NCBI RefSeq assembly: GCF_030704305.1
Contig: NZ_CP131935.1
Location: 3,348,001 to 3,412,000, forward strand
Length of the DNA stretch: 64,000 nucleotides
Reading direction: 5' to 3'
From: Massilia sp. R2A-15
Lineage (GTDB): Bacteria > Pseudomonadota > Gammaproteobacteria > Burkholderiales > Burkholderiaceae_D
Below the pieces are notes generated by a model, which did not search any database, was not told the DNA's origin, and saw only the letters and a list, made by a program, of their open reading frames with translations. Both the position numbers and the translations under genes were made by a program. Positions 45,125 through 53,992 of the stretch are shown here, piece by piece (within the stretch, counting starts at the first letter, position 1; the number at the start of each line of letters is the position of its first letter).

Positions 45125-46267
45125 ATGCAGTTCACCACCAAGCTGATTCCCCTTGCCATCGCCCTGGCCTTCGCCGCTAACGCCAGCGCGCAAGAGGTCG
45201 TCAAGATCGGTCACGTCGCGCCTATCTCCGGCGCCAGCGCGCACCTGGGCAAGGACAACGAGAACGGCGCCAAAATGGCGGTCGAGGAGTTGAACGCCAA
45301 GGGTTTCATGATCAACGGTAAAAAGGTCACGCTGCAGCTGCTGACCGAAGACGACGCCGCGGATCCGAAGCAGGGCACCGCCGTCGCGCAGAAACTGGTC
45401 GACGCCCACGTCAACGGCGTGATCGGCCACCTGAACTCCGGCACCACGGTGCCTGCATCGCGCATCTACAACGACGCCGGCATTCCACAGATTTCGCCAT
45501 CGGCCACGACGCCGCAATACACCAAGCAAGGCTTCAAGGGCGCGTTCCGCGTCGTCGCCAACGACAACAAGCTGGGCGGCACGCTGGGCCGCTACGCCGT
45601 CGAGAAGCTGGGCGCCAAGAGCATCGCCGTCATCGACGACCGCACCGCTTACGGCCAGGGCGTGGCCGACGAATTCGTCAAGGGCGCCAAGGCCAAGATG
45701 CCTGGCGTGAAAATCGTCGGCAAGGAATTCACCAACGCCAACGCCACCGACTTCACCGCCATCCTGACCTCGATCAAGGCCAAGAAGCCGGACCTGATCT
45801 TCTTCGGCGGCATGGATTCGGTGGGCGGCCCGATGCTCAAGCAAATGAAGGCGCTGGGCATCAACGCCAAGTTCATGGGCGGCGACGGCGTCTGCACCGA
45901 AGCGCTGGCGCGCCTGGCCGGCGACGGCATCGGCGAAGGCAACGTGACGTGCGCGGAAGCCGGCGGCGTGTCGGGCGCCCAGGAAAAAGTGATGACGGAC
46001 TTCGTCGCGCGCTACAAGAAGAAGTACAACACCGACGTGCAGATTTACGCACCGTACGTGTACGACGCCGTGATGGTGATGGCGACCGCGATGCAGAACG
46101 CCAAGTCGGCCGACCCGGCCAAGTATCTGCCTGAGCTGAAGAAAATCAAGTACCAGGGCGTCACCGGCACGATCCAGTTCGATCCTGTTGGCGACATCAA
46201 GGACGGCTCGCTGACCCTGTTCACCTACAAGGGCGGCAAGAAGACCAAGATGGAAGTGGTGCGCTGA
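45125..46267 (+). CDS. LivK-like branched-chain amino acid binding protein
   Basis: A 380-residue periplasmic solute-binding protein. The signal peptide MQFTTKLIPLAIALAFAANA is followed by the family opening EVVKIGHVAPISGASAHLGKDNENGAKMAVEELN, of which VAPISGASAHLGKDNENG is diagnostic. Later landmarks include GHLNSGTTVPASRIYNDAGI and FFGGMDSVGGPMLKQMKALG. ATG 45125 is best placed relative to GGAG; ATG 45119 is too close. No permease or ATPase genes (LivHMGF) are adjacent, so it is an orphan binding protein. The exact ligand (Leu/Ile/Val or another amino acid) is not defined. Confidence 0.92.
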   Translation: MQFTTKLIPLAIALAFAANASAQEVVKIGHVAPISGASAHLGKDNENGAKMAVEELNAKGFMINGKKVTLQLLTEDDAADPKQGTAVAQKLVDAHVNGVIGHLNSGTTVPASRIYNDAGIPQISPSATTPQYTKQGFKGAFRVVANDNKLGGTLGRYAVEKLGAKSIAVIDDRTAYGQGVADEFVKGAKAKMPGVKIVGKEFTNANATDFTAILTSIKAKKPDLIFFGGMDSVGGPMLKQMKALGINAKFMGGDGVCTEALARLAGDGIGEGNVTCAEAGGVSGAQEKVMTDFVARYKKKYNTDVQIYAPYVYDAVMVMATAMQNAKSADPAKYLPELKKIKYQGVTGTIQFDPVGDIKDGSLTLFTYKGGKKTKMEVVR

Positions 46268-46280
46268 TTTTGGCGCTAAA

Positions 46281-46306
46281 GGGTCTGACCCCGCGGGGTC
46301 AGACCC
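46281..46306. repeat. Perfect GGGTCTGACC-type palindrome
   Basis: A perfect 13+13 bp palindrome, GGGTCTGACCCCG and CGGGGTCAGACCC, just after the LivK-like stop. Same subtype as 26599-26624. Confidence 0.9.
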
Positions 46307-46317
46307 AGGTGTAGAAA

Positions 46318-46349
46318 TAAAAAAGCGCGCTGACATCAGCGCGCTTTTT
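46318..46349. terminator. Bidirectional terminator between livK-like and cytochrome genes
   Basis: A 10-bp stem AGCGCGCTGA/TCAGCGCGCT flanked by A-runs on the left and TTTTT on the right, serving both convergent genes. Confidence 0.9.
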
Positions 46350-46365
46350 CATTGAGCGGTCGTGC

Positions 46366-46674
46366 TTACTTCTGCGACAGCACCCACTTGATCAGGGTGT
46401 GCGCTTCGGCTTCCGTCACTTGCGGATTGGCCGGCATCGGCACGGCGCCCCAGGTGCCCGAGCCGCCCTTCATGACCTTGGCGACCAGTTTGTCCTCGGC
46501 GTCCTTCTGGCCTGCATACTTGGCTGCGACATCCTTGTACGCCGGACCGACGAGCTTGGATCCGACCGCGTGGCAAGCCATGCAATTTTTCGCCTTCGCC
46601 AAGTCGGCATTGGCCATTGCGCTGGTCGAAGCCAGGGCCAACAACACCATGCACAACATCAGTGAGCGTTTCAT
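46366..46674 (-). CDS. Periplasmic class I cytochrome c
   Basis: A 102-residue c-type cytochrome with a signal peptide (MKRSLMLCMVLLALASTSAMA). The heme site is NCMACHAVG and the axial Met lies in AVPMPANPQV, close to the c-551/c-552 pattern. It would shuttle electrons in the periplasm, for example to a cytochrome oxidase. It is monocistronic and convergent with the LivK-like gene across a shared terminator. Confidence 0.93.
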   Translation of the reverse strand: MKRSLMLCMVLLALASTSAMANADLAKAKNCMACHAVGSKLVGPAYKDVAAKYAGQKDAEDKLVAKVMKGGSGTWGAVPMPANPQVTEAEAHTLIKWVLSQK

Positions 46675-46858
46675 TTATTTCTCCAAAGATAACTAGCAGA
46701 ATCAATTCTACCGTGTTTCGGGTGCCGCCAATCAGGCGTTACATTCCATAACGATTGGCGCGTGCGGCGCGTTGACCACAGTATCGCCGCCCTCTTTGCG
46801 TTTTTTTGCCCTACGGCACTAATTTGTTTGTAAGATGCAGGATGAAAAGGAGCTTCCC

Positions 46859-47086
46859 ATGCCGTTGATTATCATCATTGCACTACTGATTGGCCTGCGC
46901 TACTTCGAAGTCTGGCGTTTCGCCGAGCTGTCCTGGTGGTGGGTAGTGGGCGCGATGGTGTTCGCGTTCATCTGGTTCGAATTCATCGAGAAGGCGCTCG
47001 GTCTCGACAAGAAGAAAGAGCACAACGTCGACGAGCAGCGCCGCAAGGACCGCATCAAGTCGACCTTCGACAACAAGCGCAAGTAA
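46859..47086 (+). CDS. Small Trp-rich membrane protein (TIGR04438-type)
   Basis: A 75-residue protein with two hydrophobic helices, MPLIIIIALLIGLRYFEV and WWWVVGAMVFAFIWFEFIEKA, and a charged C-terminus (KKKEHNVDEQRRKDRIK). It matches the small Trp-rich family common in betaproteobacteria, for which no role is known. ATG 46859 follows AAGGAG; an upstream ATG at 46835 lacks a site. It stands alone between the cytochrome gene and ilvD. Confidence 0.85.
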   Translation: MPLIIIIALLIGLRYFEVWRFAELSWWWVVGAMVFAFIWFEFIEKALGLDKKKEHNVDEQRRKDRIKSTFDNKRK

Positions 47087-47097
47087 CCCGCAAGCTT

Positions 47098-47137
47098 GTC
47101 GTATCTGGGCTCGGCGCCCCCCCTCGGCAGGTACGAC
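47098..47137. repeat. Degenerate remnant of the long inverted repeat
   Basis: Only the outer ends GTCGTATCTG and CAGGTACGAC survive, with a short GC-rich centre. It lies between the convergent Trp-rich and ilvD genes. Confidence 0.65.
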
Positions 47138-47146
47138 GCCTAAGGG

Positions 47147-48832
47147 CTAGCCCGTCACCGCGCCCTTGCTGGCCGACGAGGCCAGCGCCGCAAACTTCGC
47201 CAGCACCCCGCGCGTGTAGCGCGGCGCCGGCCGCTTCCACAGCGTGCGCCGCCGCGCAATCTCGGCATCATCCACGTTCAGCTGGATCAGCTGCTGGTGA
47301 GCGTCGATTGTCACCGAGTCGCCCTCCTCCACCAGCGCGATCGTGCCGCCCTCGAACGCTTCCGGCGCGACGTGCCCGACCACCATGCCCCAGGTGCCGC
47401 CCGAGAATCGCCCGTCGGTGATCAAGCCGACCGACTCGCCCAGTCCCTTGCCGATCAGCGCCGACGTCGGCGCCAGCATCTCCGGCATGCCCGGCCCACC
47501 CTTCGGCCCCAGGTAGCGCATCACCAGCACGTCGCCCGGCTGGATCCTGTCGCCCAGGATCGCATCCATCGCCGTGTATTCGTCGTCGAACACGCGCGCC
47601 GGCCCGGTGATGACGGGATTCTTCAGGCCCGAAATCTTGGCCACCGATCCTTCCGGCGCCAGGTTCCCCTTCAGGATGGCCAGGTGGCCCTGCGCATACA
47701 GCGCCTTGTCGATGGTGCGGATCACGTCCTGCCCCGCCGCCGGCAGCGATGGCACCCCGGCCAGTTCCTCGGCCAGCGTGCGGCCGGTGATGGTGATGCA
47801 CTCGCCATGCAGCATGCCCGCGTCGAGCAGCAGCTTGAGCACCTGCGGCACGCCCCCGGCCTTGTGCAGGTCGGTCGCCACGTACTGGCCGGACGGCTTG
47901 AGGTTGCAGATCACCGGCACCTTCAGGCGCACGCGCTCGAAGTCGTCGAGCGTCCACTCGACTTCGGCCGCATGCGCGATCGCCAGGTAGTGCAGCACCG
48001 CGTTGGTCGAGCCGCCGGTCGCCATGATCAGCGACACCGCGTTCTCGATCGACTTGCGGGTGATGATGTCGCGCGGCTTGAGGTCGCGCTTGACCGCTTC
48101 GACCAGCACGCGCGCCGATTCGGCCGCCGAGCCGACCTTCTCGTCGTCCGGATTGGCCATCGTCGACGAGTACATCAGCGACATGCCGAGCGCCTCGAAC
48201 GAGGACGACATGGTGTTCGCCGTGTACATGCCGCCGCAGGAGCCGGCCGACGGGCAGGCGTTGCGCTCGATGCCGTCGAAGTCTTCCTTGCTCATGCGCC
48301 CTGCGGTGAATTCGCCCACCGCTTCGAAAGCGGAGACGATGGTCAGGTCCTTGCCTTTCCAGTGGCCTGGCTTGATCGTGCCGCCGTAGACGTAGATGCC
48401 CGGCACGTTGGTGCGCGCCAGCGCGATCATCCCGCCCGGCATATTCTTGTCGCAGCCGCCGATGACGACGACGCCGTCCATCCACTGGCCGTTGACGCAG
48501 GTTTCGATGCAGTCGGCGATCACTTCGCGCGAGATCAGCGAGAATTTCATGCCCTCGGTGCCCATCGACATGCCGTCGGAGATGGTCGGCGTGCCGAACA
48601 CCTGCGGGTTCGCGCCCGCTTCCTTGATGGTGGAAATGGCGATGTCGGCCAGCTTTTGCAGGCCGGAGTTACATGGCGTGATGGTCGAGTGGGCGTTCGC
48701 CACCCCGATCATCGGCTTGGAGAAGTCCTCCGCCTCGTAGCCCATCGCGTAGTACATCGAACGGTTCGGACTGCGCGAAACGCCCTCGGTGATGTTGCGG
48801 GAACGGCGGTTGTAGCGGGGCTGATCGGCCAT
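47147..48832 (-). CDS. ilvD: Dihydroxy-acid dehydratase
   Basis: A 561-residue Fe-S enzyme that dehydrates dihydroxy acids to the keto-acid precursors of valine, isoleucine and pantothenate. The cluster ligands are visible in [24 protein letters not shown] and [16 protein letters not shown]. The N-terminal [24 protein letters not shown] is typical of the shorter (about 560 residue) class, which usually carries a [2Fe-2S] cluster; that detail is family knowledge. It is divergent from a LysR gene, which may regulate it. Confidence 0.97.
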   Translation of the reverse strand: MADQPRYNRRSRNITEGVSRSPNRSMYYAMGYEAEDFSKPMIGVANAHSTITPCNSGLQKLADIAISTIKEAGANPQVFGTPTISDGMSMGTEGMKFSLISREVIADCIETCVNGQWMDGVVVIGGCDKNMPGGMIALARTNVPGIYVYGGTIKPGHWKGKDLTIVSAFEAVGEFTAGRMSKEDFDGIERNACPSAGSCGGMYTANTMSSSFEALGMSLMYSSTMANPDDEKVGSAAESARVLVEAVKRDLKPRDIITRKSIENAVSLIMATGGSTNAVLHYLAIAHAAEVEWTLDDFERVRLKVPVICNLKPSGQYVATDLHKAGGVPQVLKLLLDAGMLHGECITITGRTLAEELAGVPSLPAAGQDVIRTIDKALYAQGHLAILKGNLAPEGSVAKISGLKNPVITGPARVFDDEYTAMDAILGDRIQPGDVLVMRYLGPKGGPGMPEMLAPTSALIGKGLGESVGLITDGRFSGGTWGMVVGHVAPEAFEGGTIALVEEGDSVTIDAHQQLIQLNVDDAEIARRRTLWKRPAPRYTRGVLAKFAALASSASKGAVTG

Positions 48833-48953
48833 GGTGAGCTCCTGTCGTCGATCACTCCAGAATGCCTTGCCGACAACCCCAAGTCAAATATATGATGCGC
48901 TTATCTATGAGTCGCAAAACATATCGAAACGCGCGGGAGCAAACGCAACGCAT

Positions 48954-49853
48954 ATGATGAACCTCGAACTGCGCCAGCTGCGCTATTTCGTCGCCGTCGC
49001 CGAGGAACTGCACTTCGGCCGCGCCGCCGCGCGCCTGCACATGACGCAGCCGCCCCTGTCGCAGACGATCCAGGCGCTCGAGGAATTGCTGGGCGCCGCG
49101 CTGTTCCTGCGCACCCGCCGCAGCGTCGAACTCACGCCGGCCGGCGCCGCGCTGCTGCCGGAAGTGCGCCGCATGCTGGCCCAGGGCGCCGAACTGCCGG
49201 AACTGGTGCGCGCCGCGGCCGCCGGCGAGACCGGGCGCATCGCGCTCGCCTTCGTCTCGTCGGCTGACTACAGCGTGCTGCCGCCTTTCCTGCGCAGCTA
49301 CCGCGCCGCCTTCCCGCACGTGCAGATCGGCCTGCAGGAAGCCACATCGGACGTGCAGGTGGACGACCTGCTGCACAACCGGATCGACGCCGGCCTGCTG
49401 ATTCCGCCCCTGTCCGACAAGGCGCGCGCCGAACTCGATTACATCAAAGTGCTCGACGAGCCGCTGATCCTGGCTGCGCCGGCCGGCCTGCTCGCTCCCG
49501 GCGATGCGATGTGGCTCAAGGATGTGCCGGCCCTGCCGCTGATTATTTTCCCGCGCCCGATCGCGCCGAGCCTGCACGACGCCATCCTCGCCTGCTTCCG
49601 CGCGGCCGGCATCACGCCCGAGATCGGCCAGCAGGCGATCCAGATGCAAACCATCGTTAGCCTCGTGTCGGCCGGCATGGGCCTGGCGCTTGTGCCACAA
49701 TCCGTGTCGAACCTGATGCGTCCGGGCGTAGAATACCGGGCGTTGCGCGACCCGACGCCCCTGGTGGAAACGGGATGCGCCTGGCGGCGCGACAACGGCT
49801 CCCCGGTGCTGCAGGGCTTTTTGGATCTACTAAGGAAAAACACACTATGCTGA
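48954..49853 (+). CDS. LysR-family transcriptional regulator
   Basis: A 299-residue regulator. The DNA-binding helix-turn-helix is LELRQLRYFVAVAEELHFGRAAARLHMTQPPLSQTIQALEELLGAALF (HTH about residues 18-37), with the family's signature PPLSQTIQALE. The effector domain resembles the BenM/CatM-like fold. It is divergent from ilvD and overlaps lgt by seven bases at its 3' end. Start codons at 48954 and 48957 (ATGATG) cannot be separated; GGGAG is rather far upstream. A T-N11-A site was not identified with confidence in the promoter region. Confidence 0.92.
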   Translation: MMNLELRQLRYFVAVAEELHFGRAAARLHMTQPPLSQTIQALEELLGAALFLRTRRSVELTPAGAALLPEVRRMLAQGAELPELVRAAAAGETGRIALAFVSSADYSVLPPFLRSYRAAFPHVQIGLQEATSDVQVDDLLHNRIDAGLLIPPLSDKARAELDYIKVLDEPLILAAPAGLLAPGDAMWLKDVPALPLIIFPRPIAPSLHDAILACFRAAGITPEIGQQAIQMQTIVSLVSAGMGLALVPQSVSNLMRPGVEYRALRDPTPLVETGCAWRRDNGSPVLQGFLDLLRKNTLC

Positions 49854-50689
49854 TTCACCCGATGCCCGATCCCGTGGCGTTCTCCATCGGCCCGGTGCAG
49901 GTGCACTGGTACGGCCTGATGTACGTGCTGGCATTCGCGATGTTCATCGCGCTCGGCCGCGTGCGCGTGAAGCAGCCGCACATCGCCGCGCAGGGCTGGA
50001 AGAACGAGGACCTCGACGACATGCTCTTCTACGGGATGCTCGGCGTGATCATCGGCGGGCGCCTGGGCGAAGTGTTCTTCTACACGCCGAAGATGTTCAT
50101 GGCCGACCCGCTGGAAATCCTCAAGGTCTGGCATGGCGGCATGTCCTTCCACGGCGGCTTCCTCGGCGTGATCGTCGCGATGACGCTGTGGGCGCGCAAG
50201 GCAAAGCGCAACCTGCTCGATGTACTCGACTTCATCGCGCCGCTGGTGCCGCTCGGTTACGCCGCCGGACGCCTGGGCAATTTCATCAATGCCGAACTGC
50301 CGGGCCGCGTCGCCGACGCCGCCCTGCCGTGGGCGATGCAATGGCCGGACACGCGCTATCCGCTGCATCCGGTGCCGGTCTTCCTCGAAGGCTTGCGCCA
50401 TCCGTCGCCGATTTACCAGATGCTGGTCGATGGCTTGCTGGTGTTTGCGATCCTGTGGCTGTTTGCGCGCAAGTCGCGGCCGCGGCTGGCGGTGGGCGCC
50501 ATGTTCACCTTGCTGTATGGCTGCGCGCGCTTCTTCACCGAATACTTCCGCGTGCCGGACTGGGAAGTGCATGTGGCCGGCGTGCCGATCACGTCGGGGC
50601 AGATGCTGTCGCTGCCGATGATCGTCGGCGCGCTGGCGATGCTGGCGTGGGCGTACTCGCGCGAGGGCAAGCGGACGGCCGTGGCCTGA
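49847..50689 (+). CDS. lgt: Prolipoprotein diacylglyceryl transferase
   Basis: A 280-residue inner-membrane enzyme with about seven helices, attaching diacylglycerol to the lipobox Cys of prolipoproteins. It starts MLIHPMPDPVAFSIGPVQVHWYG and has the essential HGGFLGVIVAM segment and the signature GRLGNFINAELPGR, where the Arg and Asn are conserved. The ATG at 49847 lies inside the LysR gene, with AAGGA upstream. Several lipoproteins in this window (OprM-like, glycine-zipper) would be its substrates. Confidence 0.97.
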   Translation: MLIHPMPDPVAFSIGPVQVHWYGLMYVLAFAMFIALGRVRVKQPHIAAQGWKNEDLDDMLFYGMLGVIIGGRLGEVFFYTPKMFMADPLEILKVWHGGMSFHGGFLGVIVAMTLWARKAKRNLLDVLDFIAPLVPLGYAAGRLGNFINAELPGRVADAALPWAMQWPDTRYPLHPVPVFLEGLRHPSPIYQMLVDGLLVFAILWLFARKSRPRLAVGAMFTLLYGCARFFTEYFRVPDWEVHVAGVPITSGQMLSLPMIVGALAMLAWAYSREGKRTAVA

Positions 50690-50710
50690 TTCGGCGGCGC
50701 GGCCCAAGAT

Positions 50711-50793
50711 GGGGTCAGGTCCGCAGGACCAGACCCCGCCCTTCGATCCGCGGCGCAAGCAATATCGGGGTCTGGTCCTGCGGACCTGACCTC
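50711..50793. repeat. Pair of GGGGTC-type palindromes in opposite orientation
   Basis: 50711-50737 (GGGGTCAGGTCC/GGACCAGACCCC) and 50767-50793 (GGGGTCTGGTCC/GGACCTGACCTC). They fill the gap between the convergent lgt and TauE genes, five bases from the latter's stop codon. Confidence 0.9.
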
Positions 50794-50797
50794 ATTT

Positions 50798-51616
50798 TCA
50801 TTTGGTCCGCGCCAGCGCAACGCCCTTCCACAGCATGTAGATCGCCAGCGCATACAGGATGAACGCGAACGCCTTGCGCAGCCGCCGCACCGGCCACTTG
50901 TGCGCGGTACGCGCCCCCAGCGGCGCCATCAGCACGCTGGCTGTCGCGATCACCGCGAGCGCCGGCACATAAATGAAGCCGAACGAATACCTCGGCAAAT
51001 CCGCTTCGCCCCAGCCAAAGTAGATATTCGACAGCGTGCCCGCCAGCGCGATCGGAAATCCGAGCGCCGCACTGGTGGCCACCGCGCTGTGAATCCGCAC
51101 GTTACACCAGGTCATGAACGGGATCGAGATAAATCCCCCGCCCGCCCCCACCAGCCCGGCCAGCACGCCAACGACGCCGCCGGCGGCGAACATGCCGCCC
51201 GGCCCCGGCAGGTCGCGGTGCGCGGCCGGCTTGGTGTCGATCAGCATCTGGGTCGCAGCCACGGCGACGAACAGGCCGAAGAACAGCGCCATCACCATCG
51301 TGTTCATCTGCTTGCCGATCCACGGACCGACCCACGACCCAACCAGGATGCCGGGCGCCATGAGCCGCACGATGCGCCACTGCACCGCCCCTTGCAGGTG
51401 ATGCGCGCGCACGGAGGAAATCGAGGTAAACAATATCGTCGCCAGGCAGGTGGCGATCGCCATGTGGACGATCAGCTGCGGCGGCACGCGCAGCGACTCG
51501 AAGATCATGGTCATGAACGGCACCAGGATCATGCCGCCGCCGATGCCGAGCAGGCCCGCCGCGAAGCCGCCGAAAATGCCCATCGCGCACAGCGCCACCA
51601 CCAGCGTCCAGCTCAT
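50798..51616 (-). CDS. TauE/SafE-family sulfite/anion exporter-like membrane protein
   Basis: A 272-residue protein with about eight membrane helices. The two family repeats are visible: GIFGGFAAGLLGIGGGMILVPFM and AAGGVVGVLAGLVGAGGGFISIPFM, each with the G-x-G-G-G-x-x-x-P pattern. Members are proposed to export sulfite, sulfoacetate or similar anions; the substrate is unknown here. It is monocistronic. Confidence 0.9.
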   Translation of the reverse strand: MSWTLVVALCAMGIFGGFAAGLLGIGGGMILVPFMTMIFESLRVPPQLIVHMAIATCLATILFTSISSVRAHHLQGAVQWRIVRLMAPGILVGSWVGPWIGKQMNTMVMALFFGLFVAVAATQMLIDTKPAAHRDLPGPGGMFAAGGVVGVLAGLVGAGGGFISIPFMTWCNVRIHSAVATSAALGFPIALAGTLSNIYFGWGEADLPRYSFGFIYVPALAVIATASVLMAPLGARTAHKWPVRRLRKAFAFILYALAIYMLWKGVALARTK

Positions 51617-51722
51617 TGCATCAGTATCCAGTCGAGCGGGCGGTGCCCGGGTGAAAGCATTTTACCGCCTCACCCATTTTCTCGCCGGCACTGGCCAGAT
51701 TCCCTCCGGTGGCCGCGCCGCT

Positions 51723-52202
51723 TCAATCGCGACGCGGCGGTGGCGGTGGCGGAGGCGGAGGCGGCATCGGGTACGGATTGTAGCCGGGGATGACGTTGCC
51801 CTTCGCGTACATGCACTGCTGGTAGGCGATGTCGTAGCGGCGCTGCGCGGTGTATGCCGACATCGCGCTTTGTTCTGACCCGTAGCCGGCCCCGGCCAGC
51901 GTGCCGAACGCCGCGCCGGCACCCGCGCCACGGTCGCCCGTCAGCGCGCCTGCCGCCGCGCCGATCACGGTGCCGGTCACGGTGGACGCGATCAGCGCGT
52001 CGCCCGGATCGCGCCCGCCTCTGCTCGCGCTGGCGGCCCAGTTGCGGCACAGCTGGTCATCCTGGACGAATGCTTCGAATGGTTTGTTCGGTGCGGGCAT
52101 CGCAGCGACAGTCGGGCCGACCGGCATCTGCACGCAGCCGGCAAGGATGGCCGGCACCCCGAGGGCGACGGCCGCGCGAATCAGTCTGCTAAAGGAGATC
52201 AT
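51723..52202 (-). CDS. Glycine-zipper lipoprotein
   Basis: A 159-residue lipoprotein. The signal peptide ends in the lipobox AILAGC. A glycine-zipper segment GDALIASTVTGTVIGAAAGALTGDRGAGAGAAFGTLAGAG, marked by IGAAAGALTG, spans about residues 66-105. A Tyr/Gln stretch with a Cys (AYQQCMYAKGNVIPGY) follows, then a poly-Pro tail of ten residues before RRD. It was started at ATG 52202 because AAAGGAGATC... places the signal peptide correctly and because the ATG overlaps the stop of the upstream gene (ATGA). It probably sits at the outer membrane. Confidence 0.8.
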   Translation of the reverse strand: MISFSRLIRAAVALGVPAILAGCVQMPVGPTVAAMPAPNKPFEAFVQDDQLCRNWAASASRGGRDPGDALIASTVTGTVIGAAAGALTGDRGAGAGAAFGTLAGAGYGSEQSAMSAYTAQRRYDIAYQQCMYAKGNVIPGYNPYPMPPPPPPPPPPRRD

Positions 52203-52732
52203 CAGGGCACCTGCGGAATCGGGACCAGCACGGCCGTATCGGGAATAATCGGAAGCTGTTGCCAACCCGGACACGCCGGCACGAAAGGATAATAGAGGCG
52301 CGTGGCCGGGCAGTAATACCAGTACTGCGCCGGCGCCGCCCACGGGCCCTGGTACGGATACACGGGCTGGGGATAGTAATACCAGGTCGGCCCGACAACC
52401 CACCACCAGCCCAGGCGCCCGCCGTGATGTCCGTGGTGCCAATAGCCGCCGCGCCGATCGCCCCAGTCGTTTCCCCGGTAGCGGCCGAAGTCGCCGCGCC
52501 AATGAGGCGGACCGGCGAAGCGCGCGCCGCCGTCATGAAATTGCCCGCCGCGATATTGCCCGCCGCGATATTGGCCGCCTTGATGCCTGCCGCCATGATC
52601 CGGCCCGCCGTACCCTTGCCCGCGGCCATGGCCGCCGCCCTGGCCGTGCCGGTCTTGCGCCGGCGCCGCCGGCCACGCGAACGCCAGCATCACGCCCAAC
52701 ATCGCTGCGCCACGACGAACAATTGCGCTCAT
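52202..52732 (-). CDS. Exported Gly/His/Tyr/Trp-rich envelope protein
   Basis: A 176-residue protein with a signal peptide (MSAIVRRGAAMLGVMLAFAW...). The next 60 residues are Gly/His/Arg-rich with a short repeat HQGGQYRGGQYRGGQF, then a Trp/Tyr-rich half (GGRLGWWWVVGPTWYYYPQPVYPY, APAQYWYYCPATRLYYPFVPAC). That pattern is shared by many betaproteobacterial exported proteins of unknown role. It is coupled to the downstream lipoprotein by an ATGA overlap, suggesting that the two envelope proteins act together. I chose ATG 52732; a longer frame upstream lacks a signal peptide. Confidence 0.68.
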   Translation of the reverse strand: MSAIVRRGAAMLGVMLAFAWPAAPAQDRHGQGGGHGRGQGYGGPDHGGRHQGGQYRGGQYRGGQFHDGGARFAGPPHWRGDFGRYRGNDWGDRRGGYWHHGHHGGRLGWWWVVGPTWYYYPQPVYPYQGPWAAPAQYWYYCPATRLYYPFVPACPGWQQLPIIPDTAVLVPIPQVP

Positions 52733-52887
52733 TGCAGACCTCCCTGCGACGCACCGGGAGCGTGGGGCCGAACCGATGCATCGCGATACTGCATCCAGCT
52801 TACGCCGCGCAAATGACGATGGTTTGAGGTGGCTCAATAGGGACAGGCATTAAAACGGCTAGCCATTTCAGCGCCGCCGTGCTGTAT

Positions 52888-53364
52888 TTACGATTTCGCG
52901 GCTTTTTGGCGGATCTTTTTCAGGATCGCTTTCCACTGTCCCGCGCTGACCGGCGATATCGACAGGCGGCTGCCTTTTTGCAGCAACACCATCTCTTCGA
53001 GTTCCGGCATCGAGCGCATTTCGGCCAGCGGCAGATAACGACCCTGCTCCACCGCATGCACGTCGACCGAAATCCAGCGCGGCTGTTCGCGGCTCGCTTT
53101 CGGATCGAAGTATTTGCCGTCCTTGTCGAACTGCGATGCATCGGGATAAGCGCCGCTGGCCACTTCGGCGATGCCGGCCACGCCCGGTTCGGCGCAGCTC
53201 GAATGGTAAAACAGCACGCCGTCGCCGGGCTGCATCTGGTCGCGCATGAAATTGCGGGCCTGGTAGTTGCGTACGCCGAACCAGGCCACCGTCTGCCCGG
53301 GCGCGGCCAGAACGTCGTCGAAACTGACTTCATCGGGCTCGGATTTCATTAACCAATACTGCAT
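52888..53364 (-). CDS. EVE-domain protein
   Basis: A 158-residue protein of the EVE (PUA-like) family. It starts MQYWLMKSEPDEVSFDDV, continues with WFGVRNYQARNFMRDQMQPGD and YHSSCAEPGVAGIAEV, and has the aromatic-cage residues of the fold. EVE domains are thought to bind modified bases in DNA or RNA. ATG 53364 was chosen because the family begins at that residue. It sits downstream of 6S RNA on the same strand, an arrangement repeated in related bacteria. Confidence 0.93.
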   Translation of the reverse strand: MQYWLMKSEPDEVSFDDVLAAPGQTVAWFGVRNYQARNFMRDQMQPGDGVLFYHSSCAEPGVAGIAEVASGAYPDASQFDKDGKYFDPKASREQPRWISVDVHAVEQGRYLPLAEMRSMPELEEMVLLQKGSRLSISPVSAGQWKAILKKIRQKAAKS

Positions 53365-53415
53365 GGGAACGGGCTCCTGGAATGAGGCGCGCATGAAAAC
53401 GCGCGCGAAAAAAAA

Positions 53416-53442
53416 CGGTTGCGCATGAAATGCGAACAACCG
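53416..53442. terminator. Bidirectional terminator after 6S RNA
   Basis: Stem CGGTTGCGCAT/ATGCG..CAACCG with a small loop, flanked by eight A on the left and TTTTT on the right. On the minus strand it ends in a run of eight T, following the 6S RNA. Confidence 0.8.
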
Positions 53443-53458
53443 CTTTTTAGAAATACAG

Positions 53459-53632
53459 CCCCGCCTGTGCCGTTTTTGCCGGCATCCCGAACCAAACGGT
53501 TCAAGGTGGTCACAGTTAGTTCAATTTCGGGTTCGTCGGACTAGCGACGCTCACTCCCATCGAACAAAATCCCGCAACCGGTGCACATAAATGGTTCAAG
53601 GAATATATGGCAATCGCGAACACCGCAGGGTG
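53459..53632 (-). ncRNA. ssrS: 6S RNA
   Basis: A gene-free stretch immediately downstream of zapA, the conserved site of ssrS. The minus-strand transcript would be about 174 bases. It starts near CCTGCGGTGTTCGCG, contains the 6S-type ACCTTGAACCGTTTGGTTC segment near the 3' end (compare ACCTTGAACCAAGGGTTCA in E. coli), and ends GGCACAGGCGGGG, which can pair with the 5' end. 6S RNA mimics an open promoter and sequesters sigma-70 RNA polymerase in stationary phase. Exact ends are estimated from the promoter and closing stem. Confidence 0.82.
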
Positions 53633-53638
53633 GAACGG

Positions 53639-53666
53639 AGTTTACTCCGATGAACCCACAAGTCAA
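53639..53666 (-). promoter_or_regulatory. Promoter of 6S RNA
   Basis: Minus-strand TTGACT (53661-53666) and TAAACT (53639-53644) with a 16-base spacer, about seven bases before the inferred 5' end of 6S RNA. It lies just past the zapA stop, so 6S can be made independently as well as by processing of a zapA read-through. Confidence 0.7.
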
Positions 53667-53680
53667 ACGAATTTGGCCTG

Positions 53681-53992
53681 TCAGAACAGATTTTCTTGCG
53701 GCGTCAGCGCGCTGTCCAATACGGTATTCATCGCCTCGATTTTCTGCTTGACTTCGAGAATCGACAGGTCCGACAGCGGGCCTTGCGGCGCCTTCACCGA
53801 CAGGAATTCGGCGGCCACGCTGAGGGCGGCCATCACCGCGATGCGATCGTTGCCCTTGACCTTGCCGGAGTCGCGCAGCGCGCACATTTTGCCGTCGAGG
53901 TAAGCGACCGCTTCCTTCAGCGTGCGCTCCTCGCCTTCCTTGCAGGCCAGGCGATACGGGTTGCCCATGATGGTCACATCGAGCTGGATCAT
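53681..53992 (-). CDS. zapA: Cell division protein ZapA
   Basis: A 103-residue FtsZ-ring stabiliser. It starts MIQLDVTIMGNPYRLACKEGEE, with the ZapA-typical IMGxxYxLxCPxGEE pattern (here CKEGEE), followed by a long coiled coil. Its start overlaps the stop of the upstream ZapB-like gene (ATGA). 6S RNA follows directly, as in many proteobacteria. Confidence 0.95.
   Translation of the reverse strand: MIQLDVTIMGNPYRLACKEGEERTLKEAVAYLDGKMCALRDSGKVKGNDRIAVMAALSVAAEFLSVKAPQGPLSDLSILEVKQKIEAMNTVLDSALTPQENLF

Noticed and set aside
45125..46267. A full Liv ABC transporter operon
   Set aside because: Only the binding protein is present; flanking genes are a small coiled-coil protein and a cytochrome.
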